Source: Acidobacteriota bacterium
GTDB lineage: Bacteria > Acidobacteriota > Terriglobia > Terriglobales > Acidobacteriaceae
Direction of reading: 5' to 3'
Assembly (NCBI GenBank): GCA_016196065.1
Contig: JACPYL010000025.1
Location: 558,001 to 622,000, forward strand
DNA: 64,000 nt
Shown here: piece after piece, positions 15,672 through 22,902 of the stretch
Position numbering within the stretch: the stretch's first letter is position 1
Layout: each line of letters begins with the position of its first letter
Translations under genes and position numbers: made by a program
Notes under the pieces: model-generated
Database searches by the model: none
What the model was told of the DNA's origin: nothing
What the model saw: only the letters and a program-made list of their open reading frames with translations

Positions 15672-16538
15672 TCACTGGGCAAAGGTGTTGCAGGCCTTCA
15701 AATCTCCGGTGGTAAATCCTTTTTGAAACCAGTCCATGCGCTGTTGCGAGGAGCCGTGGGTAAACGATTCGGGATTCACCCGGCCGGTCGACATGCGTTG
15801 CAAACGATCGTCGCCGACCGCTGCCGCGGCGTTCAATCCTTGCTGCACCTCTCCCTCGGCCAGCAGGTTGCGCTGGCTGGTGGAGTATCCCCAGACGCCC
15901 GCGAAACAATCTGCCTGCAATTCCAGGCGAACAGAAAGTTGATTCGCGGAACGCGGGTCGCGTCCTTGCGCCGCGCGCACTTTCTCCTCGACGCCAATCA
16001 ATTTCTGAATGTGATGACCGATTTCGTGCGCGAGCACGTAGGCTTGCGCAAACTCGCCAGGCGCTCCAAAGCGCTGCTTCAACTCATCATAGAAACCCAG
16101 ATCGATGTAAACCTTTTCATCCTGAGGACAATAGAACGGGCCGGTGGCGGACTGTGCCATTCCACATGCGGAATCGATGCCGTCACGAAACAGCACGAGC
16201 TTCGCATGCCTGTACGAAACACCCTCGCTGCTGAGAATCTGTGTCCACGTCTTCTGGGCGTCGTCGAGTACGAAGGAAACGAATTGCACCTCCGGCTCTT
16301 CGCGCTGGTCCCGCGCTGTGTCGGGTTGGCTGTTTTGAATCGGCGCACCGACGCCCCCGCCCCCCACCAGCGAGAGGAAATCGCGTTTGAACACCAGGCT
16401 CAACACCAGCAGGACCAGGAAACCGCCAATCCCGATGTGCATGCCGCCTAAGTTAAAGCCGCCGCCGCCACCTCCACCGCCACTGTCATCACGACGGTCT
16501 TCGAGGTCTTCGCTGCGACCACCGGGTGTCCAACGCAT
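15672..16538 (-). CDS. YpfJ-type neutral zinc metallopeptidase
   Basis: A 288-residue membrane-anchored protein of the YpfJ/neutral zinc metallopeptidase family. Order of features: charged start (MRWTPGGRSEDLEDRR), a polyglycine stretch, one membrane helix at about residues 36-50, then a periplasmic domain with the zinc motif HEIGHHIQ near residue 165. Family segments follow: LELQADCFAGVWG, including the third zinc ligand region, and FTHGSSQQRMDWFQKGF near the end. Length and layout are typical. The physiological substrate of this family is not known. Confidence 0.92.
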   Translation of the reverse strand: MRWTPGGRSEDLEDRRDDSGGGGGGGGFNLGGMHIGIGGFLVLLVLSLVFKRDFLSLVGGGGVGAPIQNSQPDTARDQREEPEVQFVSFVLDDAQKTWTQILSSEGVSYRHAKLVLFRDGIDSACGMAQSATGPFYCPQDEKVYIDLGFYDELKQRFGAPGEFAQAYVLAHEIGHHIQKLIGVEEKVRAAQGRDPRSANQLSVRLELQADCFAGVWGYSTSQRNLLAEGEVQQGLNAAAAVGDDRLQRMSTGRVNPESFTHGSSQQRMDWFQKGFTTGDLKACNTFAQ

Positions 16539-16645
16539 GGTGAGATTCCTTTCGATGATGGATTACGGGCAGCAACGCGCAGCCCAGCTCGCCACCTGTC
16601 GTCGGCTATTTTAATCGGAACCGATGAAGCGCGCCTTCTCCCGAG

Positions 16646-17989
16646 TCACTGTGGAGGCGGCGTCTCTGCGGTCTCGGTTCCTGCGTTGCGCCGAAACAGG
16701 AGCCAGTACACGGGCAGGCCCAACGCGACGATTGCCAGCCCCTTGGATGCATCCCAGGGCGTGGCGACTATGACGTTTACCACTAACGCAAACGCCGACC
16801 CCACGAAGACCAGCGGCGTCCAGGGGTATCCCGGTACGCGAAACGGCCGTTCGGCATCCGGTTCACGGCGGCGGAGTGGGAACACGCTGGCTCCGCCTAG
16901 TCCGTAAAAAATCCATGCCACGAACATCGTATAGCCGATCAGTTTCTGAAAACTTCCCATCATGGCTAACGCTGCCGACCAGACACCGAGGGCGATGATG
17001 GCGGTCGCGGGTGTGCGAAACCTAGGATGCACTTCGGCGAGTTTCTTGAAGAAGACGCCGTCGCGGGCCATGGCGTAAAACACTCTCGGGGCGGTTAGTA
17101 CGACGCTGTTCATTCCACTAAAGACAGAAATCAAGATCGTAAGCGCCACCAGCTTGGCCGCCCACGGACCGAGGGTCACTTTCATGGCATCGGCGGCGAT
17201 CACATCGGACCTGGTAGCCGCGTCCGGGCCGAGTGCGACAAGGTATCCGGAGTTTGCTACGACGTACAGAACGGTCAGAGATAGCGTCGCCCAGAAAAGG
17301 GCTCGCGGAAAATCGCGCCGAGGGTTGATAGCTTCGCCCGCACTGTAGGTCACGAACTGCCATCCTTCGTATGCCCACAACGCGGTGATCATCGCCAGGC
17401 CAAATCCTGCGGCCGCTCCTCCTGCTTCGCGTGGCCACAGAGTTGAGATCACGTCAGACTTGTGTTGTCCGAGACTGAAAAGCACGGCAGTGATGCCCAG
17501 CAACAGGACGGCTTTGATCAGCGTCGTCCAATTTTGCATGTCAGAGCTTTTGCGAGTGCCCAGTACATTGACGATGGTCACTGCGACGATGGAGGCCAGT
17601 GCAACCAGTTTCGATGCGAAGGGATTTAGCGGAATGACTGCTCCCAGATAAGTGGCAAACGCCACCCCGAGTGCGGATACCGTTCCACTCGAGATCGCGA
17701 GAAACAGGCTCCAGCCATAAAGGAATGCGGGCAGGCGGCCGAAACCGTCGCGAACATAGATGTAGACCCCGCCGGCGGAGGGCTTCATCGCGGCGAGTTC
17801 TCCATAGGTCAGCGCACCGAGCAGTGCGAGGACGCCGCCGCCGAGCCATACCAGTGTCGCCAGTCCCGTGGATCCGTGAACCTGTCGCAACACCTGCGCC
17901 GGCACCAGAAAAATCCCCGAGCCAATGACCGCTCCGACAATCAGCAGGGCCAAGTCACGCAACCGTAGAGTACGAACCAGTTCAGCCAT
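16646..17989 (-). CDS. APC-family amino acid permease
   Basis: A 447-residue inner-membrane permease with about 12 hydrophobic segments. The unwound first-helix motif of APC transporters is visible as GAVIGSGIFLVPAQV near residue 18, and the substrate-region GVYIYVRDGFGRLPAFLYGW follows. It probably exchanges or imports amino acids; the substrate is not determinable. The ATG at 17989 was chosen because homology starts there; a much longer frame reaches 18169 but would overlap the divergent EAL-HDOD gene. The C-terminus is a short polar tail rich in Thr/Glu/Pro. Confidence 0.9.
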   Translation of the reverse strand: MAELVRTLRLRDLALLIVGAVIGSGIFLVPAQVLRQVHGSTGLATLVWLGGGVLALLGALTYGELAAMKPSAGGVYIYVRDGFGRLPAFLYGWSLFLAISSGTVSALGVAFATYLGAVIPLNPFASKLVALASIVAVTIVNVLGTRKSSDMQNWTTLIKAVLLLGITAVLFSLGQHKSDVISTLWPREAGGAAAGFGLAMITALWAYEGWQFVTYSAGEAINPRRDFPRALFWATLSLTVLYVVANSGYLVALGPDAATRSDVIAADAMKVTLGPWAAKLVALTILISVFSGMNSVVLTAPRVFYAMARDGVFFKKLAEVHPRFRTPATAIIALGVWSAALAMMGSFQKLIGYTMFVAWIFYGLGGASVFPLRRREPDAERPFRVPGYPWTPLVFVGSAFALVVNVIVATPWDASKGLAIVALGLPVYWLLFRRNAGTETAETPPPQ

Positions 17990-18016
17990 GGATTGGAAGT
18001 ACGAGTCGCGGATGAT

Positions 18017-19390
18017 ATGCGACCCCGTGCCCGGAAAGCAACTCTTGTCGATGCGGGCTCGATTCAAGTTGGTACTCAAGCAGCTTTGGGTACGGGCATT
18101 CGGCGGCTGAAGTCCAGAGTGCTTTCCGCCGATGGGAAAAGAGTGAAACCAGTAGCCGCTGGCAGCCATGCGCCCACGTCACTCCCTCTGGTTGGGCAGC
18201 GCTTTGTCGCACGCCAGCCCATCTTTGACCGGACGCAAAAAGTCTATGGGTACGAACTCCTGTTTCGAGATGGGCAGGCAAACTGTTTTTCAGCGGAGCC
18301 GGAATTCGCGTCGCGCAGTACGCTGGACAGTACGTTGCTGTTCGGCCTGAACACGCTCTGCGACGGACGCCTGGCGTTCGTGAATCTGACCCGCGACGCC
18401 TTGCTGAAAGACCTGATCACGCTGCTGCCTCCGGATCAAACCGTGGTTGAAGTCCTCGAGACCGTGGAGCCCGGGGATCGCGTGATTGCAGCGTGCAAGC
18501 GTCTGAAGGCTGCCGGATACCTGATCGCATTGGATGACTTCGCTCCCCACGACCCTCGCGAGCCGCTCTGCGAATTTGCCGACATCCTCAAGATCGACGT
18601 CCGGGCAACGCGGGTTGAGGAACGAGCCGGACTGATGCGCCGTTTCGGGGCCAAGTGCCGGATGCTGGCGGAAAAACTGGAAACACCGCACGAATTCCGA
18701 CAAGCGCGCGATATGGGATTCGAACTCTTCCAGGGTTATTTCTTTCGACGTCCCGAAGTCAAGATGGTGCGCGAAGTACCAGCCAACAAGCTGCACTACA
18801 TGCGCTTGCTGGAAATGGTCTGCCGCGTCGAACTGGACTTGAACGAACTGGAGACACGAATCAAACAAGAAACGGCCATCTGCTATCGACTGCTGCGCTA
18901 TCTCAACTCGCCGCTTTTCGGATTCTCCCTGGAAATCAAGTCGATCCGGCACGCAATGGCGATTCTTGGCGAACGTGAACTGCGGCGCTGGATTCGACTG
19001 GTCGTAACCATCGCCGCAGCCGAGCGTTCCTGCAACGAACTGGTCCTCACCGCCCTGGCAAGAGCGCGATTCTGCGAGTCGCTTGCCGCGCGAGTGAAAT
19101 CAGGGAGTGACCTCTTTCTGATGGGCCTTCTTTCGGTGATGGACGCGATCCTGGAAGTCCACATGGATGTCGTGCTGGCACAGATTCCCGTCGACAAGGA
19201 GATCAAGGCGACTCTGCTCGGACAGCCAAGTGTGCTGCGACCCATTTACCAGCTCATGCTGGCCCTGGAATCGGCAGAGTGGAGTGAAGCGATCGTTCTC
19301 GCTAAACAGCTGCATCTTTCCGACGAGGAAGCGAACAACGAATGGTGGCGAGCTCTACAGTGGGCCGAACAGGCAATGCGAGGGATGTGA
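18017..19390 (+). CDS. EAL-HDOD signalling protein (YuxH-like), degenerate EAL
   Basis: About 457 residues. A modified EAL domain begins near residue 60 with FVARQPIFDRTQKVYGYELLFRDG; the EAL signature is ELL, and the later acidic segment reads ALDDFAPH, so cyclic-di-GMP hydrolysis is doubtful and a sensor role is more likely. An HDOD domain follows (LLRYLNSPLFGF, IKSIRHAMAILGERELRRW). The start is uncertain: TTG 17993 and ATG 18017 are almost on top of the divergent permease start, and GTG 18119 would fit the domain boundary better and leave room for promoters. Such proteins regulate motility or virulence-like programmes elsewhere; role here unknown. Confidence 0.88.
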   Translation: MRPRARKATLVDAGSIQVGTQAALGTGIRRLKSRVLSADGKRVKPVAAGSHAPTSLPLVGQRFVARQPIFDRTQKVYGYELLFRDGQANCFSAEPEFASRSTLDSTLLFGLNTLCDGRLAFVNLTRDALLKDLITLLPPDQTVVEVLETVEPGDRVIAACKRLKAAGYLIALDDFAPHDPREPLCEFADILKIDVRATRVEERAGLMRRFGAKCRMLAEKLETPHEFRQARDMGFELFQGYFFRRPEVKMVREVPANKLHYMRLLEMVCRVELDLNELETRIKQETAICYRLLRYLNSPLFGFSLEIKSIRHAMAILGERELRRWIRLVVTIAAAERSCNELVLTALARARFCESLAARVKSGSDLFLMGLLSVMDAILEVHMDVVLAQIPVDKEIKATLLGQPSVLRPIYQLMLALESAEWSEAIVLAKQLHLSDEEANNEWWRALQWAEQAMRGM

Positions 19391-19396
19391 GAACGG

Positions 19397-19445
19397 GGTC
19401 AAAGGGGAGAGGTCAGATTGCAGAGTGAACAACCCGACCTCCCTC
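19397..19445. repeat. Short imperfect inverted repeat between converging genes
   Basis: GGGGAGAGGTCAGATTGCAG is followed after a short gap by CCGACCTCCCTCC, forming an imperfect hairpin between the EAL-HDOD stop and the hpf stop. Similar GGTCAGATTGCAG words occur at about 30860-30880 and 49911-49945. It could act as a bidirectional terminator. Confidence 0.5.
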
Positions 19446-19485
19446 CATAGAAATTGCTCTTCTAATCCGGGTGCTGAGTGCTGCC

Positions 19486-20079
19486 TTACGGCGCTTCGAT
19501 CAACTCCATCTTCCCTTCCCGCGTGCGGTGCAGGACCATCAATTTGCCCTTCGGATCGCGGAATACAAATACGTCGCGATCGCGGAAATGCGCCTCTTTG
19601 ATGGCTTCTTCGAGGGTCATCGGGCGGAGCGCCACGGAATCCTTCGAATGCACAAGGTGGACTTCCGTGGTCTTTGCAACGGCGGGGAATTTATGGACCG
19701 TCACCGAAACAGCAGCGCTCTCGGTGAGTCCGACAGAAGCCTCGACGCTGTCCTGCTCGGCTTCGCCATTGAATTTCTTGCCGGCCTTGCGTTTCTTGCT
19801 CAGCCACTTCGTTTTGTACTTCAACGCTTGCTTGTGAAGATGGTCGAGCGCTTCGCCGACGGCGGAAGGCATGTCAGTCGTCTGCGCCAGGCCGACAATC
19901 GGGCCGTTGCGGAGGCTGATGGTGATTTCGGCTTTGTGGCGACGCTTCTCCACCGCGAGAACCACTTTGGTTTCGAATCGATCGCCTAGAATTTTGCGAA
20001 TCTTGCTGAGTCCGGTTTCAACATCTTTGCGGATGATAGGAGTGATTTCGTAATGACGGCCAGTATATTCGACGTTCAT
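19486..20079 (-). CDS. hpf: Ribosome hibernation-promoting factor, long form
   Basis: A 197-residue long-type HPF. The N-terminal domain (residues 1-100) shows MNVEYTGRHYEITPIIRKDVE and the conserved HKAEITISL strand that binds the ribosome decoding region. A variable linker follows, then the C-terminal dimerisation domain (residues about 140-197, with MTLEEAIKEAHFRDRDVFVFRD and the final HRTREGKMELIE). Long HPF joins two 70S ribosomes into inactive 100S particles. The ATG at 20079 has GGAGG nearby and fits homology; the longer frame to 20148 would run into a palindrome. It is the last gene of the lpt-rpoN-hpf cluster. Confidence 0.95.
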   Translation of the reverse strand: MNVEYTGRHYEITPIIRKDVETGLSKIRKILGDRFETKVVLAVEKRRHKAEITISLRNGPIVGLAQTTDMPSAVGEALDHLHKQALKYKTKWLSKKRKAGKKFNGEAEQDSVEASVGLTESAAVSVTVHKFPAVAKTTEVHLVHSKDSVALRPMTLEEAIKEAHFRDRDVFVFRDPKGKLMVLHRTREGKMELIEAP

Positions 20080-20116
20080 GGAGCAGCCTCCACAAAAGTA
20101 AAAACTATAAAGAACG

Positions 20117-20192
20117 GCTGCGGGCTTCGAGTCGCGAGCTTCGAGCAACCAGGTTTTTGTATGCTCGAAGCCCGTAGCTCGCGGCTCGCAGC
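20117..20192. repeat. Composite inverted repeat between rpoN and hpf
   Basis: GCTGCGGGCTTCGAG and further GCGAGCTTCGAGC words on the left are mirrored by GCTCGAAGCCCGTAGCTCGC and GGCTCGCAGC on the right. It fills almost the whole gap between rpoN and hpf. The same family recurs between lptB and rpoN at 22021-22096. Confidence 0.85.
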
Positions 20193-20193
20193 T

Positions 20194-22008
20194 TCATTTT
20201 TTCACTCTTCGTTGGTGCGTACTCGGAATCTTCATATCTTCCCGGTATTTTGCCACCGTACGGCGGGTAACCTGGATTCCTTGGGATTGCAGGATGCGAG
20301 TAATCTGCTCATCGGTCAACGGACGGCTCGGATCCTCTTCTTCGATCAATTTCTTCACGCGCCGCTTCAAGATCAGCAGCGAGGTGTTGCCGCCTTCGGG
20401 GCCTTGCACGCTTTCCGAGAAGAAGTAGCGTAGTTCAAAAACGCCCTGCGGCGTATGCGCGTACTTGCTGGCTACGGCGCGGCTGACGGTTGAAGGGTGG
20501 ACGCCGATTTCCTCGGCCACTTCCTTGATCATCATCGGCTTGAGTTGATCAATCCCGAGTTCCAGGAAATCCTGCTGGCGCGCGACAATCGAGTAGCAGA
20601 CTTTCATGATCGTCTGCTTGCGCTGCTCGATGTTCTTGATGAGCTGGATGGCCGACTTGTAACGCTCTTTGACGTAGTTGCGCGTGTCTCGATCATTGCC
20701 GTCGCGGGTCAGCAAACGCTTGTAGGCCGGGTTCAGCCGCAACGTGGGCATGTCTTCGTCGTTCATGATGACCAGCCACTCGTCACCATGCTTGATGAAG
20801 GCGACATCCGGCTCGATCAGGCGCGCGGGAACTTTGTTGTATTGCAGGCCGGGGCGAGGATCGAGTGTCCGGACATAGTCGAGGGCGGCCGTCACCGCTT
20901 CGACGGGCCGTCCAATCGCACGACCGATCTCCTTGAATTGCTTTAACGTGACGGCGCGCAGATGCTGATCGACCACCGCCATCGCATCTTTCAAGACTTC
21001 TTCAGTGGCGGCGTGTCCGTTCATGTTGCGATGCGCCTGTAACTGCGCCAGGTGGTATTGCAACTGGCACAACAGACACTCGCGTAAATCACGGCACGCA
21101 ATTCCCGGTGGATCGAACTGGCGCACAATTTCCAGCGCCTGATGCAGATCCTCTCGCGTGAAACTTGCGGGGACCGGTGCAGGCATTTGCAACGAAGCGG
21201 GTGCAGGAGCGGACATCTGCGGCTCCGGTGCCATCTGCGCCTGCGCAGCCACGCCGCTAGAAACCGGGATACTCACGGCTTCGACCACGGCGCTACTGTA
21301 ATCAGAGGGTGGAACTGATGGCGTAACGTCCGGAAAATCGGGATGGTCTCCGTAGTCCAGGCCTTCGTCGCCAGATTCCAGTTCCGTGGGCACGTCGGCA
21401 TCGATCCCGATTGCCTGAGCTTCTCCGACAATCTTGGCCTGGGTCTGCGCATCCACTTCCGGAGCGGCGGGCGGCGCGATCCCCAGCATTTCTTCGTCGC
21501 TGGCGATCAGGTAGCCGTCTTCGCTCAGATTGCCGATGATGACTTCAGCGGCATCATGTACGGGAGTGCTGACCGAAATTGCTCCCAGTTGCCAGAGCAG
21601 GTGGTCGGACAGGTTGCCGGGCTTGGAAAGGAAATTTTCGAACGATGGCTTCTCGATTTCTTCCATCTCGCCGCGGCTGCGATAACCGGGATCGAGGTAG
21701 TCCTGAAAGAAAGAGCCAAAATCGATTTCTTCAAAAGGGTCTTTTTTCTCGTCGGCGACGGGTTTCTCGTCGGCGGTGGCCTGAGCAGCCAGGCGGTCGC
21801 GTTCTTCTTCCTGGCGTCCGACATCATCAAGCAACGGGATGGCGTCTTCCAACTCTTCGAGAACAGGGTTCTCGACCATCTCGGCATTGATCATGTCCTT
21901 GAGCTCAAGTTTATTGAGCGCAAGCACGGAAACCATCTGCACCAGACCCGGAGTCAGGATCTGCCGCTGCGACAGTTTCACGTTCAAACGATGTTGGAGG
22001 ACGACCAT
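20194..22008 (-). CDS. rpoN: RNA polymerase sigma-54 factor
   Basis: A 604-residue RpoN. Region I (residues 1-50) is the Gln/Leu-rich activator-response part with LSQRQILTPGLVQMV. The core-binding region includes LSEDGYLIAS and FDPPGIACRDLRECL. The HTH that reads the -12 element (EEIGVHPSTVSRAVASKY) and the RpoN box VTRRTVAKYRE near residue 585 are intact. It directs transcription at -24/-12 promoters with enhancer-binding activators; one such activator is encoded at 59236-60618. It is long because residues about 178-285 form a Pro/Ala/Met/Ser-rich insertion. Its position after lptB and before hpf is a widely conserved order. Confidence 0.97.
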   Translation of the reverse strand: MVVLQHRLNVKLSQRQILTPGLVQMVSVLALNKLELKDMINAEMVENPVLEELEDAIPLLDDVGRQEEERDRLAAQATADEKPVADEKKDPFEEIDFGSFFQDYLDPGYRSRGEMEEIEKPSFENFLSKPGNLSDHLLWQLGAISVSTPVHDAAEVIIGNLSEDGYLIASDEEMLGIAPPAAPEVDAQTQAKIVGEAQAIGIDADVPTELESGDEGLDYGDHPDFPDVTPSVPPSDYSSAVVEAVSIPVSSGVAAQAQMAPEPQMSAPAPASLQMPAPVPASFTREDLHQALEIVRQFDPPGIACRDLRECLLCQLQYHLAQLQAHRNMNGHAATEEVLKDAMAVVDQHLRAVTLKQFKEIGRAIGRPVEAVTAALDYVRTLDPRPGLQYNKVPARLIEPDVAFIKHGDEWLVIMNDEDMPTLRLNPAYKRLLTRDGNDRDTRNYVKERYKSAIQLIKNIEQRKQTIMKVCYSIVARQQDFLELGIDQLKPMMIKEVAEEIGVHPSTVSRAVASKYAHTPQGVFELRYFFSESVQGPEGGNTSLLILKRRVKKLIEEEDPSRPLTDEQITRILQSQGIQVTRRTVAKYREDMKIPSTHQRRVKK

Positions 22009-22020
22009 GTTTTTGTATAC

Positions 22021-22096
22021 GCTGCGAGCTTCGGGCTACGAGCTTCGAGCAATTCCTCAATGGTTCGCTCGGAGCCCGTAGCTCGCCGCTCGCAGC
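22021..22096. repeat. Composite inverted repeat between lptB and rpoN
   Basis: Starts GCTGCGAGCTTCGGGC and ends CCGCTCGCAGC, with inner CTACGAGC/GCTCG arms. It is the same family as 20117-20192 with point differences. It begins 12 bases upstream of the rpoN start, so it lies in the rpoN leader and could affect its expression. Confidence 0.85.
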
Positions 22097-22173
22097 CTCT
22101 CTTCTAACTTCTCATGCACCAAGGTCGATCCGAGTGACACGAAAGGCCAATCCGGAAACGCCTTGGTAATGCC

Positions 22174-22902
22174 TCATACCAAAGAAAAGCTTTCTCCCAG
22201 ATACACCCGGCGCACTTCCGGGTTGCTTCCCAACTGCTCCGGCGAGCCGGAAAATGAGATCCGGCCTTCGGTGATGATGTAAGCCCGATCCGTCACCGAC
22301 AGCGTCTCGCGCACGTTATGGTCGGTGATCAAGATCCCGATTCCACTGGCTCGCAGATCCGAAATGATCTTCTGCAGGTCCAGCACTGCGATCGGGTCGA
22401 TGCCCGAAAACGGCTCATCCAGCAGGATGAATTTCGGGTTGATGCATAGCGACCGGGCAATCTCAACCCGGCGGCGCTCTCCGCCCGACAACGCATAACC
22501 GCGGTTTTGACGAATATGCTCCAGCCCAAGCTGGTCAATCAGCTGTTCCGCCTTCTCCCGGCGCTCATGCCAGGAAATAGGCTGGGCTTCCAGGACGGCG
22601 AGAATGTTCTCCTCAACCGTCAGCTTGCGAAACACCGAAGCTTCTTGCGGGAGATAGCTGATGCCGTACTGGCGCGCCCGTAAGTACATGGGAACGCTAG
22701 TGATATCTTCGTCGTCGTACAGCACCCTACCTGTGTCGGGAGGAATCAGGCCAACAATGGAGTAGAAGGAGGTAGTTTTTCCGGCGCCATTCGGACCCAG
22801 AAGGCCAACCACTTCACCTTGCTGAACCTGAATGCTGACACCATTCACCACCCGCCGGCCACGGTAACTTTTGCCGATTTCGTCGGTGGCCAACGTATGC
22901 AT
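22174..22902 (-). CDS. lptB: LPS export ABC transporter ATP-binding protein
   Basis: A 242-residue ATPase of the Lpt lipopolysaccharide exporter. Walker [12 protein letters not shown] (near residue 37), the Q-loop region [18 protein letters not shown], signature [13 protein letters not shown], Walker [14 protein letters not shown] and the switch His in ITDHNVRET are all present and match LptB closely. It powers extraction of LPS from the inner membrane with LptF/LptG, which are not in this window. Its ATG directly abuts the stop codon of the LptC/LptA-like gene, indicating translational coupling. Confidence 0.97.
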   Translation of the reverse strand: MHTLATDEIGKSYRGRRVVNGVSIQVQQGEVVGLLGPNGAGKTTSFYSIVGLIPPDTGRVLYDDEDITSVPMYLRARQYGISYLPQEASVFRKLTVEENILAVLEAQPISWHERREKAEQLIDQLGLEHIRQNRGYALSGGERRRVEIARSLCINPKFILLDEPFSGIDPIAVLDLQKIISDLRASGIGILITDHNVRETLSVTDRAYIITEGRISFSGSPEQLGSNPEVRRVYLGESFSLV

